Both the position numbers and the translations under genes were made by a program. A DNA stretch of 64,000 nt from Pandoraea bronchicola (GTDB lineage Bacteria > Pseudomonadota > Gammaproteobacteria > Burkholderiales > Burkholderiaceae): NCBI RefSeq assembly GCF_902459805.1, contig NZ_CABPST010000006.1:1-64000 (forward strand). The letters run 5' to 3'. Below are positions 36,478-47,285 of this stretch, piece after piece. Positions within the stretch are counted from its first letter, which is position 1, and every line of letters begins with the position of its first letter. The notes below the pieces were generated by a model. That model saw only the letters and a program-made list of their open reading frames with translations, was not told the DNA's origin and made no database searches.

Positions 36478-37585
36478 TGTGGTTGTCTGCCGATGCTGTC
36501 GGCACAGCGTCGAAATAGGTCAGTTTGCGCACGAAGACGTTGGCGAACGGGTCGACCTTTTCGCCGGGGGCGGCAGGTGAGGTGATCACCACGCGCACGA
36601 TATTGCCGTGGCTGTCGTACTTGTAGTGATACTCGGACACATGATGCTCGCCGGTGGCCGCGTCGGTGCGAGTCACACGCGTCAATTCATGGCGCGGCGA
36701 GTATTCCGAGACCTCGTTGTCCCATGCCAGCGCGAGCCACTGACCGTCGATGAAGGCTGCCGCGCCGTTGTCGTGAACGATGCGGCTGCCGTCAGGCTTG
36801 CGCTCCACGCGCGCGAAGGTGCGATAGGAGACCACCTTCGGTGCGGGACGGACCTTGCCGTCTGCCGTGATGACCTGACGCGCCTCATTCGGTGCTTCCC
36901 ACTGTCGCGAGAGCGCGAAGCATTCGTCGTCGAACAGGCGCGCCTGCAGGCTGCCCGCGCGGCGATGATGCATGCCGTTCGCCGAAGTGACGATGCGGCG
37001 TGTCCATTCCAGTTGACCGTCGCTTTCCTGACGCACCTGCTCTTTCCACGTCCCGCGGCGTGTGGCGCCGCGCACGACCCAGGCGTCGGCACTTTGCCAA
37101 TCGACGGGGGCGCCGTCAATGCTGCGCAGCCGTCCATCGGCATCGTAGGTGTAACGTCCGCGGTCGGTGCTCGAGAGCAGGTGACCCTGCGCGTCGAACT
37201 CCATCACGAAGCGATTGCCGTTATCGAGCGGGCCGACTTTGCCGGTATTGCGGTCATAGCTGGCGACGAAGCGCGTTTCCTCGATGCGGCGAACACCGGT
37301 GGGAATGCCGCCGAAGTTGCGCATCAGATCGTCTTCCTCGCGCAGTGAGGTCTGCACGCACCACGGCAGCGGGGCAGACGCTTGCGGCGCATCGGCGGCG
37401 GGTTGAGCGCCGGAGGGCGCGGGCATCGGTGGGCTTGCCGCAGCAGGGCTCGCCGGGGGGCTGGCGGGCTGCGGGCCGGCGCAGCCCGCCAGCGCTGCTG
37501 CCAGCGTGATGAGCATGAGTGCGCTACGGACGGGACGTACGGAAAGCACGGAACGGACGGATCGGACAGGTAAAGCGGACGTCAT
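36461..37585 (-). CDS. Lipoprotein with YD-repeat-like segments
   Basis: The 374-residue protein has a lipobox (AALAGC) after an arginine/valine-rich start encoded by a 9-bp repeat, then a Pro/Ala-rich linker and a beta-rich region with patterns such as YDRNTGK, FDAQGHLLSS, YDADGRLRS and YDSHGNIVR, reminiscent of YD repeats in RHS proteins but without a full RHS core. It is probably an outer- or inner-membrane lipoprotein exposed to the periplasm. The function is unknown. No strong ribosome binding site is seen at 37585 and nearby in-frame ATGs could be used. Confidence 0.75.
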   Translation of the reverse strand: MTSALPVRSVRSVLSVRPVRSALMLITLAAALAGCAGPQPASPPASPAAASPPMPAPSGAQPAADAPQASAPLPWCVQTSLREEDDLMRNFGGIPTGVRRIEETRFVASYDRNTGKVGPLDNGNRFVMEFDAQGHLLSSTDRGRYTYDADGRLRSIDGAPVDWQSADAWVVRGATRRGTWKEQVRQESDGQLEWTRRIVTSANGMHHRRAGSLQARLFDDECFALSRQWEAPNEARQVITADGKVRPAPKVVSYRTFARVERKPDGSRIVHDNGAAAFIDGQWLALAWDNEVSEYSPRHELTRVTRTDAATGEHHVSEYHYKYDSHGNIVRVVITSPAAPGEKVDPFANVFVRKLTYFDAVPTASADNHITSAK

Positions 37586-37762
37586 CGCAGGTGATTTGCC
37601 GGAGAAAATTCTTCCGCGATTGTACCGGCTCTGTGTGACGGGGCCGTCGCAGCGCATGGAAAGGGTGTGGAACAGGGCGTCGCGGCGGGTTTCCATGACG
37701 GATCCTGATGCTCGGACAGGAAAAATCGGCAACAGACTTTGCATCCGGGAAAACCCCGCATC

Positions 37763-37791
37763 TTGAAATCGTATAACCCCGTCCCTATAAT
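37763..37791 (+). promoter_or_regulatory. groESL promoter
   Basis: TTGAAA (37763-37768) and TATAAT (37786-37791) are separated by exactly 17 bp, an excellent sigma-70 promoter. The context CTTGAAA with a C-rich stretch before the -10 also resembles the heat-shock sigma-32 pattern, so dual use is possible. The -10 box abuts CIRCE. Confidence 0.85.
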
Positions 37792-37817
37792 TAGCACTCG
37801 TTGGCACAGAGTGCTAA
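37791..37817. promoter_or_regulatory. CIRCE element (HrcA operator)
   Basis: TTAGCACTC, a nine-base spacer and GAGTGCTAA form a perfect consensus CIRCE repeat just at the start region of the groESL transcript. HrcA repressor binding here gives heat-inducible expression. The hrcA gene is not in the window. Confidence 0.97.
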
Positions 37818-37896
37818 CGCCATGAATTCACCACATATGCAAATGTTTGCATATTTAGTTTTGACGATCTCACACTGAGAGAATGAGGAGCTTGTA

Positions 37897-38187
37897 ATGA
37901 ACCTTCGTCCCTTGCATGACCGCGTTATTGTCAAGCGCCTGGACAACGAAACGAAGACCGCATCGGGCATCGTGATCCCTGACGCCGCCGCTGAAAAGCC
38001 GGATCAGGGCGAGATCCTGGCTGTCGGCCCGGGCAAGCGCGATGATCAAGGCAAGTTGATCGCACTCGACGTGAAGGTGGGCGACCGTGTTCTGTTCGGC
38101 AAGTACGCCGGCCAGGCCGTCAAGGTCGATGGCCAGGAACTGCTGGTCATGCGCGAAGAAGACATCATGGCCGTCGTGGCCGCCTAA
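37897..38187 (+). CDS. groES: Co-chaperonin GroES
   Basis: The 96-residue protein starts [20 protein letters not shown] and has the mobile loop with [14 protein letters not shown] and [11 protein letters not shown], complete length for GroES. GAGGAG lies upstream of the ATG. It caps GroEL in ATP-driven protein folding in the cytoplasm. It is the first gene of groESL, 49 bp before groEL, under CIRCE control. Confidence 0.99.
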   Translation: MNLRPLHDRVIVKRLDNETKTASGIVIPDAAAEKPDQGEILAVGPGKRDDQGKLIALDVKVGDRVLFGKYAGQAVKVDGQELLVMREEDIMAVVAA

Positions 38188-38215
38188 GTCTGTCTCCCCC
38201 AGACATCTTACGTAA

Positions 38216-39883
<1,668 letters not shown>

Positions 39884-39985
39884 GTCTCGCAAGAGACTGC
39901 ATGATGGGGCGCCGCAAGGCACCCCGCCTGCCTGGTCGCCGGGCTTAGCCGCTGAATCTTCGATTCGGCGGTTAGCGCCCGCACC

Positions 39986-40027
39986 AAAACGGCAACGAGT
40001 TCTCCGGAATTCGTTGCCGTTTTTTTT
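39986..40027 (+). terminator. Terminator of groESL
   Basis: The perfect inverted repeat AAAACGGCAACGA / TCGTTGCCGTTTT, followed by a run of T residues, lies about 100 bases after groEL. It also separates groEL from the convergent LysR gene. Confidence 0.92.
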
Positions 40028-40047
40028 GGCCGAATCTGTGCCCGAAT

Positions 40048-41007
40048 CTATGGTTGCGTGGGCGTAATGTCGCTGTTGCCGCCTTGCACGCGCGGTGTGA
40101 CGAGCGGTGTCGTGGCAGCGATCTCATCCTGCATCCACTGCCAAAAAGCGTGAATCGCTCGCTCGCGCGGGTGGTTTTCCCGCCAGTTCACGTGATATTC
40201 GAGGCTCGGCGGAATGCGCGCGTCACCGATCTGCACCAACTCGCCTGAGGCGAGTGCATCACGTACGAGCAAACTGCGCGTCGTGGCAACGCCCTGTCCG
40301 GCAATCGCCGCCCGCAGGAGTAACCCCGAATCGTCGAAAATCGGTCCGCGTGTGGGCTCGTGCGGAGGCAATCCCGCAGCGACCTGCCAATCGCGCCACG
40401 ATCGATGGGCGAAGCGCAGCATCGGCAGTTTGTCCGTATCCGCAACGGTGAACCCCGGCACGCGTGCAAGCAGGTCAGGGTGGCATACGGCAATCACGTA
40501 GTCGTCAAGCAGTTTGCGCGTGACGAATCCCGTCTGTTCCACACGTTGATGCCAGATGCCCACGTCGACCGAATACGGGTCAGGGGCGGCGATATCCGCG
40601 TGAAGCCGAATCATCAGATCGATGCCGGGATGCTGCTCGCTAAAGCGGTTCAGCCGGGGAATCAACCATTGCGCCGCCAGATCGGTCATCACACTGATTT
40701 CCAGACGCACCGTCGCCGGCAACGCGCCGGGCGCGGTGCCGGCCCGTGCTTCGGCGATCGCCTCGTCAAGCTCCGACATGCCGATGCGCACTCGCTCGGC
40801 CAGACGCGCGCCGACGCTTGTCGGGATCATCCGCGCACCCACGCGGCGGAACAGCGCCGTGCCGAGCTGCTGCTCGAGCGAGCGCATATGATGGCTCACC
40901 GCACTGTGCGTCAAATTCAATTCCTCCGCTGCACGCGTAAAACTGCGGTGACGGGCGGCGGCTTCGAGCGCGCGCAGTGACTGAAGGGGAGGGAGGTGTT
41001 GGAACAT
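40048..41007 (-). CDS. LysR-family regulator, GcvA-like
   Basis: The 319-residue protein begins PLQSLRALEAAARHRSFTRAAEELNLTHSAVSHHMRSLE (pattern, split in reading), the GcvA/AmpR-type LysR helix-turn-helix, and has the effector domain with FDDSGLLLRAAIAGQGVA. It is divergent from an MFS transporter gene with a 103-bp gap and is probably its regulator. No clear T-N11-A box was found by eye. Confidence 0.93.
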   Translation of the reverse strand: MFQHLPPLQSLRALEAAARHRSFTRAAEELNLTHSAVSHHMRSLEQQLGTALFRRVGARMIPTSVGARLAERVRIGMSELDEAIAEARAGTAPGALPATVRLEISVMTDLAAQWLIPRLNRFSEQHPGIDLMIRLHADIAAPDPYSVDVGIWHQRVEQTGFVTRKLLDDYVIAVCHPDLLARVPGFTVADTDKLPMLRFAHRSWRDWQVAAGLPPHEPTRGPIFDDSGLLLRAAIAGQGVATTRSLLVRDALASGELVQIGDARIPPSLEYHVNWRENHPRERAIHAFWQWMQDEIAATTPLVTPRVQGGNSDITPTQP

Positions 41008-41110
41008 GATGTCAAATTCTACTCACAATGCGAGCGCAAAGGTTTCGTTGGCATCACGGCGCTGTTCCATCGAAAATTCATACCCAAGCAATTTACTAGG
41101 GTATAGCTTC

Positions 41111-42322
41111 ATGTCGAAGGCACTTCGCATCTTCGTGCTGTTCGCCTGCGGATACTTCGTGTCATACGTGTATCGCGGGGTGAACATTGGGTTTGCGCCG
41201 TTCATGACGCGCGAACTCGGTCTGTCGTCCGCCGATCTCGGCTTGCTGACGAGTCTCTATTTCCTCGGCTTCGCCGGAGCGCAATTGCCTGCTGGCGTAT
41301 TGCTCGACAAATTCGGCCCGCGCCGTGTGGCGTCGCTTGTGCTGCTGTTGGCGGCGGCCGGCGCTGCGCTGTTCGGACTGGCGCAGGGCGTTGGTGCGCT
41401 GATGGTGGGGCGTCTGCTCATCGGTGTGGGCGTGTCGGTGTGTCTCGGCAGCGCGTTCAAGGCGCTAGCGCAGTGGTTTCCGGTGGCGCGTCTGCCGTTG
41501 CTCAACGGTCTGGTGATGGCCGTGGGCGGCATGGGCGGGGTCGTGGTCGGCACGCCGCTGAACTGGCTGCTCGGCCTGACGGACTGGCGCATCGTGTCGT
41601 TCGGGCTCGCCGCGCTGACGGTCCTCATGTCGATTGCGCTGTGGTTCGGTGCGCCAGAGAAGCCGGGTTCCCACGCGCAAGGGGGCCTGTCCGAGGCGCT
41701 GAAGGGCGTTCGCCAGGTGCTGGGAAGCGGCGTGTTCTGGAAAGTGACGTCGCTCTCCGGCATCACGCAGGGCGTGTTCTACGCGATGCAGTCGCTCTGG
41801 ATGGCGCCGTTCATGCGCGACGTGGAAGGGCTGTCCGAGGTGCAGGCGGCTTCGCTGGTGTCGGTCGTGGGGCTTGCGATGATGGCTGGCAGCGTGGTGT
41901 TCGGCGCGGCCGCGCGCTCGCTCGAACGTCGTGGTGTGAGCGTGTTTGCGTTTTCCGGCGCCGGCATGGTGTTGTTCGTCGTGGTGCAGTTCCTGCTGAT
42001 GATGCGCGCGCCGATTCCGCCGGTCTGGTTGTGGGCGGCGTATGGGATATTCGGCGGCACGGGCATTCTTTCATATGCGGTGCTCGCAGAACATTTCCAC
42101 GGCACGCTGATCGGACGCGTGAATACGTCGCTCACCCTCGTGATCTTCCTGCTGATCTTTCTTTGTCAGGTGGGTGTGGGGGCCATGCTCGGTGCCTATG
42201 CGGCGCACAGCGCGCAGGCGCATTTCTCCGCGTGGATGGTGCTGATCGTGCTCCAGGTGCTGGGGGCGTTGTGGTACTTCTGGCCGCAACGCCAGAGCGT
42301 CGGAAAAGCAGCCGCAGCGTGA
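41111..42322 (+). CDS. MFS transporter
   Basis: The 403-residue protein has twelve hydrophobic segments in two halves and the MFS loop 2-3 motif GVLLDKFGPRRVAS. The start MSKALRIFVLF at 41111 removes a charged upstream extension and gives the first membrane helix a normal position. Its order of helices and the conserved YRGVNIGFAPFMTRELGLS segment are like nitrate/sugar-acid-type carriers but do not settle the substrate. The divergent LysR gene is the likely regulator. Confidence 0.88.
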   Translation: MSKALRIFVLFACGYFVSYVYRGVNIGFAPFMTRELGLSSADLGLLTSLYFLGFAGAQLPAGVLLDKFGPRRVASLVLLLAAAGAALFGLAQGVGALMVGRLLIGVGVSVCLGSAFKALAQWFPVARLPLLNGLVMAVGGMGGVVVGTPLNWLLGLTDWRIVSFGLAALTVLMSIALWFGAPEKPGSHAQGGLSEALKGVRQVLGSGVFWKVTSLSGITQGVFYAMQSLWMAPFMRDVEGLSEVQAASLVSVVGLAMMAGSVVFGAAARSLERRGVSVFAFSGAGMVLFVVVQFLLMMRAPIPPVWLWAAYGIFGGTGILSYAVLAEHFHGTLIGRVNTSLTLVIFLLIFLCQVGVGAMLGAYAAHSAQAHFSAWMVLIVLQVLGALWYFWPQRQSVGKAAAA

Positions 42323-42366
42323 TGTGACGCGAGGGCGGCGCGCCGTGCGACGCTGTCGCGCCCTCC

Positions 42367-42939
42367 TCAATGTCCGGCTTCGAGCGCGCGCAACCAGGTG
42401 CTCAGGCCGGACTCGATGTCCGCGAGGGTCGCTTTCGGCAGTGGTGCCAGCATGCGATGTTCGTTCGCGACGTGAGCCTCGACGGCCCGCTCGATGAGCG
42501 CGAATCCGGCATCCGTGAGTTGCACGAGCGTGCTGCGAGCGTCATCCGGATTGGCGACACGGGCGATCCAACCTCGCGCCTCCAGACGCTGCAATCGATG
42601 CGTCATCGTCCCCGACGTCACCATCAACGCTGAAAACAGGGCAGTCGGCGCCAGCCGGTAAGGTGCCCCTGAGCGACGCAACGTCGCCAGCATGTCAAAT
42701 TCCCACCCACTCATGTCGAACTCGGCGAACGTCGCGTCGAGTTGCTGCTGGACGAGCGCCGCGCAGCGCTTGAGGCGGCCAATGACGCCCATCGGCGAGA
42801 CATCCAGATCGGGACGCTCGCGATGCCACTGCGCGAGGATGCTATCGACGGCATCGCCATTTCTCGCCTCGGCTTTCTCCGTCGGATCGATCTCGGCCGC
42901 GGCGCGCGTCGTACGATTTCCTGTTGACCGGTTGCCCAT
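42367..42939 (-). CDS. MarR-family transcriptional regulator
   Basis: The 190-residue protein has the MarR winged helix (TALFSALMVTSGTMTHRLQRLEARGWI ... PDDARSTLVQLTDAG, read in parts) and flanking dimerisation helices. The ATG at 42939 has GGAG six bases before it; ATG 42963 lies inside an operator and is less likely. Two operator-like palindromes lie upstream, so it very likely represses itself and the divergent EamA transporter. A phenolic or drug-like inducer is typical for the family. Confidence 0.92.
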   Translation of the reverse strand: MGNRSTGNRTTRAAAEIDPTEKAEARNGDAVDSILAQWHRERPDLDVSPMGVIGRLKRCAALVQQQLDATFAEFDMSGWEFDMLATLRRSGAPYRLAPTALFSALMVTSGTMTHRLQRLEARGWIARVANPDDARSTLVQLTDAGFALIERAVEAHVANEHRMLAPLPKATLADIESGLSTWLRALEAGH

Positions 42940-42951
42940 GTATGACTCCAG

Positions 42952-42971
42952 TTGTCTTGACATCAAGACAA
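42952..42971. promoter_or_regulatory. MarR operator 1
   Basis: TTGTCTTG and CAAGACAA are perfect inverted copies with a four-base centre, located 13 bases upstream of the marR start codon. The core (TCTTGA-type half-sites) is shared with operator 2. Confidence 0.75.
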
Positions 42972-42987
42972 AATGATACCAAACTGC

Positions 42988-43013
42988 AATTTATCTTGAA
43001 TTGAAGATAAATT
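42988..43013. promoter_or_regulatory. MarR operator 2, overlapping the EamA gene translation start region
   Basis: AATTTATCTT and AAGATAAATT are perfect inverted copies with a six-base centre (GAATTG). The repeat ends three bases before the ATG of the transporter gene, so it covers the place of the ribosome binding site. It resembles operator 1 in its TCTTGA / AAGA core. Confidence 0.75.
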
Positions 43014-43016
43014 GCT

Positions 43017-43892
43017 ATGACCACTACGACTTCCTCATTACCGATCCGTTGGGCCGATGCGTTGCTCACGGCATTGGCGCCGATGATCTGGGGCTCGACC
43101 TATATCGTGACGACCCAATTGTTGCCGCCGGATCGGCCGTTTACGGCGGCGCTGATTCGAGTGTTGCCGTCTGGCCTGCTGCTGTTGCTTTACGCACGAC
43201 GTTGGCCTGCGCGTCGCGACTGGGGCCGGTTGGTGGTGCTCTCAGCGCTGAACATCGGTGCGTTTCAGGCGTTGCTGTTTGTGGCGGCGTATCGTTTGCC
43301 GGGCGGACTGGCGGCGGTGGTCGGCGCCATTCAGCCGTTATTGGTGATGGGGTTGGTATGGGGCGTGGAGCAACGGCGCCCGCTGGCGGCGACGGCGTGG
43401 GCAGCGCTCGCGGGTGTCGTCGGGATGGGGGTTCTGCTGTTGTCGCCGGGCACGCTGTTCGAACCGGTGGGCATTCTGGCGGCGTTGGCGGGGGCTGCAA
43501 GTATGGCGATGGGCACTTATCTCACGCGCCGGTGGCGTCTGGACATGCCGGTGCTTGCGCTCACGGGATGGCAGTTGTTGCTGGGGGGACTGATGCTCGC
43601 GCCCGTTGCCTGGCTGGCCGATGCACCCCTGCCTGCCCTCACCACATGGCAGACGCTGGGCTATCTGTATCTATCGATCGCGGGGGCGCTGCTGGCTTAT
43701 GCGTTATGGTTTCGGGGGATTGCGCGCCTGGCGCCGGTGGCGGTGTCGTCGCTCGGTCTGCTGAGTCCGTTGACCGCCGTCGTGTTGGGCTGGGTGTTGC
43801 TCGGTCAGGCGATCAAGGGCTTTGCGTTCGTTGGGCTTGCGATGGTGTTCGCTAGCATTCTGGCAGTGCAGTGGACGGCGTCGCGTTCCTGA
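43017..43892 (+). CDS. EamA/DMT-family exporter
   Basis: The 291-residue protein has ten hydrophobic helices in two repeats of five, with EamA signatures MIWGSTYIVTTQLL and LALTGWQLLLGG. Such carriers export amino acids, drugs or metabolites. The start lies only three bases after a MarR operator and has no good ribosome binding site, suggesting a very short leader or leaderless mRNA. It is controlled by the divergent MarR gene by strong inference. A convergent moaC gene ends seven bases downstream. Confidence 0.9.
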   Translation: MTTTTSSLPIRWADALLTALAPMIWGSTYIVTTQLLPPDRPFTAALIRVLPSGLLLLLYARRWPARRDWGRLVVLSALNIGAFQALLFVAAYRLPGGLAAVVGAIQPLLVMGLVWGVEQRRPLAATAWAALAGVVGMGVLLLSPGTLFEPVGILAALAGAASMAMGTYLTRRWRLDMPVLALTGWQLLLGGLMLAPVAWLADAPLPALTTWQTLGYLYLSIAGALLAYALWFRGIARLAPVAVSSLGLLSPLTAVVLGWVLLGQAIKGFAFVGLAMVFASILAVQWTASRS

Positions 43893-43899
43893 CGCTCCC

Positions 43900-44379
43900 T
43901 CAGTTTTGCGCCACCCAGTCTCCCGACTTGCCGCCGTGCTTTTCCAGTACACGCACGTCGGTCATGGTCATGCCGCGATCGACCGCCTTGCACATGTCAT
44001 AGATCGTCAGCAGGCCGACCTGCACGGCCGTGAGCGCTTCCATCTCGACGCCCGTGCGGCCGATGGTTTCGACTTGAGCGCGGCAATGTACGGCGTTCGC
44101 ACCCTCGTCCACGAGAAACTCCACCGTCACGCGCGTGAGCGCTAGCGGATGGCACAGCGGAATCAGATCGGCCGTTCGCTTCGCGCCCTGGATGGCGGCG
44201 ATGCGGGCAATGCCCAGCACGTCGCCCTTCTTGGCCGTGCCGGAGCGAATCAGCGCCAGCGTCTCCGGTTTCATTTGGATGGTGCCGCGTGCGACCGCGA
44301 TGCGATGCGTGCTGTCCTTGCCGCCGACGTCAACCATGTGGGCCTGTCCGGCGGTGTCGAAATGGGTGAGTTCTGCCAT
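43900..44379 (-). CDS. moaC: Cyclic pyranopterin monophosphate synthase MoaC
   Basis: The 159-residue protein is the usual length and has [18 protein letters not shown], the [12 protein letters not shown] segment, LCHPLAL and the C-terminal [10 protein letters not shown] with the active Lys. It converts 3',8-cH2GTP to cyclic pyranopterin monophosphate, the second half of the first step in molybdenum cofactor synthesis. The cofactor would serve the hydroxylase encoded at 23955-29183. It is a single gene here. Confidence 0.97.
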   Translation of the reverse strand: MAELTHFDTAGQAHMVDVGGKDSTHRIAVARGTIQMKPETLALIRSGTAKKGDVLGIARIAAIQGAKRTADLIPLCHPLALTRVTVEFLVDEGANAVHCRAQVETIGRTGVEMEALTAVQVGLLTIYDMCKAVDRGMTMTDVRVLEKHGGKSGDWVAQN

Positions 44380-44657
44380 GAGTCGATGTTGAGAGGTATT
44401 GCGAGAGTCTTGGCACGGGGCGCACTTGCGCCGTTCGCGAGCGTGAATCCGGCTGGGTTTCGTCTGCGTTTGGGACGTGAACGCGGTGCAGCGGAACGTC
44501 CACGTCTGGCTGCTATCATAGCAGCAGCCCCGAATGATCAGCGCCACGCGGCGCCCATTTCCATGACGCGTTTGTCACGTTCGTTCTGCGCCGCCGCCGG
44601 CATATCGCGCAGGATTCCCATGCTTCGCCCTTCCTCGTCACATCGCTCGTGGCGCGT

Positions 44658-46241
44658 ATGAACGCGATGTCGAAGCGTTCGCGTCAATCACCCCGTCGCA
44701 CGAGCGACGTGGCTCGCTGGCGGCGCGTTTTCGCGTGGGCGATGCTTCCCGTCATGACGGCAACCACGTTCGCCGCAGCCGTCGTTCCGACGCAGGCTGT
44801 GGCGCAATCGTTGCCTACGCTCGGCCAAAGCTCTGCTGCCGACCTGTCGCCCGCGATGGAGCGCAAGTTGGGCGAGCGCGTGATGCGCGAGATTCGCGCC
44901 GATCCCGACTATCTGTCCGACCTGCTGCTCTCCGATTACGTCAATGCACTGGGCAGCAAGCTCGTGTCCGCCACGCGCAAAGTCGGGCTCGATGCCAGTC
45001 AGAGTTTCGAATTCTTCGTCGTGCGCGACCCCGCGATCAATGCCTTCTCGCTGCCGGGCGGTTTCATCGGCATCAACACGGGACTGATCGTGACCACGCG
45101 CACCGAGTCGGAACTGGCGTCGGTCATCGGGCACGAGACAGGGCACGTTCTGCAACATCACATCGCGCGCATGCTCGGCCAGCAGGCGCAGAACTCCTGG
45201 ATTGCCCTTGGCGGCATGCTGCTCGGTCTGCTCGCCGGGATTGGCGCACGCAGCTCGGACCTCGGCATGGGGATCGCAATGGGCGGTCAGGGACTGGCGA
45301 TCGACCGGCAACTGCGGTTCTCGCGCGATGCGGAACGTGAAGCGGATCGTGTGGGTTTCCAGTTGCTTCAGGCGGCGGGTTTCGATACGTATGCGATGCC
45401 GACGTTCTTCGAGCGCCTGCAACGAGCAGACGCCATTAACGAAGCCGGTGTGCCGGAATATGTGCGGACTCACCCGCTCACGACCGATCGCATTGCCGAC
45501 ATGCTCAACCGTTCACGCAACGCCGGTTATCGCCAGCCCGAACAGTCGCCCGAGTATGTGTTCGTGCGCGCGCGTTCGCTCGTCTTGCAGCAAAAGTCGG
45601 CGAGCGATTTCGCGACGATCGCCGATACCCAACGCACGGCCATCCGATCGCAGACAGCGCCGAGTGTGGCCGGGGCGTGGTACGCGGTGGCGCTCGCGGA
45701 GTACAAGCAACGTCGCTGGGAGCCCGCACGCGAGGCGCTGGAGAAGTCGCGTGCGGCGTTTGGCGGCACCGGGCCGGGCACGCCGAGTCTGGCGGTATTG
45801 GCCTCGGACATTGCGCGCGCATCGGGCAGGCCGGAGGATGCACTGCGCGTCGCCACGCAGGCGCGCGCCGCATTCCCGCTCTCGCAGGCAGCCGATATGG
45901 CCTATGCAGACGCACTGGTGGCGAGCCATCGGATTCCGGAGGCAACGCAATTCCTGAAGGCACAAGTGGAGCGCTACCGTAGCGAGCCGATCTGGTGGCG
46001 GGCACTCGCGGGCGCGTGGGCAGCGGATGGCAAGCGGGCGCGTCAGCACGCCGCATTGGCGGAGCAGTACGCGTTGCAAGGGCAGTGGATGGCCGCCGTG
46101 GGCCAATTGAAACTTGCCCGCGACGCGGGCGACGCAGACTTCTACGAGATGTCGACCATCGACGCGCGGCTGCACGAGTTCCAACGTCGCTACCGGGAAG
46201 ACAAAGAAGACGAGAAAGACTTCAACAAGCAGTTTGGGTGA
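44658..46241 (+). CDS. Periplasmic M48 metalloprotease with TPR repeats (BepA/YfgC-like)
   Basis: The 527-residue protein has a signal peptide (AWAMLPVMTATTFAAAVVPTQAVAQ, read in parts), the M48 domain with GHETGHVLQHH zinc site and third ligand region SRDAEREADRVG, and C-terminal helical repeats of the TPR type. This is the layout of BepA/LoiP-group outer-membrane quality-control proteases that assist or degrade beta-barrel proteins. It is divergent from moaC, with 278 bp between. A GTG at 44649 is the other start; neither has a visible ribosome binding site. Confidence 0.92.
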   Translation: MNAMSKRSRQSPRRTSDVARWRRVFAWAMLPVMTATTFAAAVVPTQAVAQSLPTLGQSSAADLSPAMERKLGERVMREIRADPDYLSDLLLSDYVNALGSKLVSATRKVGLDASQSFEFFVVRDPAINAFSLPGGFIGINTGLIVTTRTESELASVIGHETGHVLQHHIARMLGQQAQNSWIALGGMLLGLLAGIGARSSDLGMGIAMGGQGLAIDRQLRFSRDAEREADRVGFQLLQAAGFDTYAMPTFFERLQRADAINEAGVPEYVRTHPLTTDRIADMLNRSRNAGYRQPEQSPEYVFVRARSLVLQQKSASDFATIADTQRTAIRSQTAPSVAGAWYAVALAEYKQRRWEPAREALEKSRAAFGGTGPGTPSLAVLASDIARASGRPEDALRVATQARAAFPLSQAADMAYADALVASHRIPEATQFLKAQVERYRSEPIWWRALAGAWAADGKRARQHAALAEQYALQGQWMAAVGQLKLARDAGDADFYEMSTIDARLHEFQRRYREDKEDEKDFNKQFG

Positions 46242-46598
46242 GTGTTGCGTACTGCGTAGTTTACGTACATCCGGTCAGCTATATGGGAATCAATCGCTTC
46301 GACTTGTTCGGAATCGATTTCGATGCCGGCGCCACACTGCTGACGGCTCAGATGGCGAGCATGCTGTCATTCACGCTGTAGGCCGTTTCGTATTCCGTTA
46401 GCCCGATGGACGGGCGATGGCGCTTGTATGGTGGCTTGGTCGGTATCGCCGTACTGTCGTCGTGCCTCGCCTGCGAGCCGTGGAGACGACTTGCCGCGAG
46501 CGACGCAAGCGAGGGCGTCGAGACGTTCCATGCCGACCGATATCCCGAAGCGTTTGACGCGGCCGAGGCTACGAAGCGGGACGTCGCGGCATAACCGC
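46242..46598. other. Intergenic region with only weak small frames
   Basis: A 62-residue frame at 46406-46594 (MDGRWRLYGGLVGI...) and a 32-residue frame starting MGINRFDLFGID near 46282 are open, but neither has a ribosome binding site or family resemblance. The region lies between the protease gene and a convergent gene. Confidence 0.35.
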
Positions 46599-47276
46599 TC
46601 ATGCCCGTGGGTCGTCGGCCTGCGGGTCGCGCTCGAATCCATAAGTCTGCGGCAGGGTGCCAGCGTGGACGCTCGCGAAGGGCAGCGAGGTGCCATTGCG
46701 CCAATGCAATCGCACGGCGCCTTTGGCGTCGGCAGTGTTGTCGGACGTTTGCTCGATCTCGAAAGCTTGCGCGAGATCGGACACCTGCGTGAGCAGGTCG
46801 ATGTCGTGATCGTGCAGCAACGCGATCGGTGCTTTCTCCCGCGCTTTTTCCCCTGACGCGGCTTCCCCGTCGTGAGCGAATGCCGCACCGACAAACGCCA
46901 CATTCCCGTCTTCGTCCAACAGACACGCCTGTGGCACGAATACGCGCCCCAATTGGTCCGTCAGCACGGGCGCGCCGCGGCCGTCGTTCGCGCTGGCGTC
47001 CCACGTGAGCCGCACCACGAACGGTGCATAGGCGAGCGAGACGTACACGCGTTGCGGCCCGTTCTGGAAGTACCAGCGTCCGGCGTCGTCGCTGGCGTAG
47101 TTGCGTGCGATGAACGCGAGAAGCGCCGCATGACGGATCGGGTCGCCGGACGTGCCTGCCGCCTGTGCCGCCTCATCGCGCATGCGCCACTGTCCGCGCC
47201 GGTCGAGCGAAAGCCAGCCGTAGCAGTGCGGCACGTTGGGCCACTTGGCCATTGCCTGTCGAACGATTTCATCCAT
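46599..47276 (-). CDS. Hypothetical protein, conserved in Burkholderiales by resemblance (possibly the DUF2946-labelled group)
   Basis: The 225-residue soluble protein starts MDEIVRQAMAKWPNVPHCYGWLSLDRRG and has no signal peptide or membrane helix. It has a central part rich in aromatic and beta-type residues (RWYFQNGPQRVYVSLAYAPF). I recall similar N-termini in Burkholderia proteins but cannot give the function. The ATG is nine bases after the YheT-type hydrolase gene, so the two are co-transcribed. Confidence 0.75.
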   Translation of the reverse strand: MDEIVRQAMAKWPNVPHCYGWLSLDRRGQWRMRDEAAQAAGTSGDPIRHAALLAFIARNYASDDAGRWYFQNGPQRVYVSLAYAPFVVRLTWDASANDGRGAPVLTDQLGRVFVPQACLLDEDGNVAFVGAAFAHDGEAASGEKAREKAPIALLHDHDIDLLTQVSDLAQAFEIEQTSDNTADAKGAVRLHWRNGTSLPFASVHAGTLPQTYGFERDPQADDPRA

Positions 47277-47285
47277 GACGTATCC

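Noticed and set aside
42331-42365. GAGGGCG/CGCCCTC hairpin between the MFS and MarR genes as a bidirectional terminator
   Set aside because: Seven-base stem with a long loop and no T tract.
44509-44525. GCTGCTA-TCA-TAGCAGC palindrome between moaC and the M48 protease gene
   Set aside because: Perfect but short; no second copy or adjacent regulator to give it meaning.
46406-46594. 62-residue lipoprotein-like small gene
   Set aside because: A hydrophobic start and Cys are present but there is no ribosome binding site and the opposite strand reads equally well.
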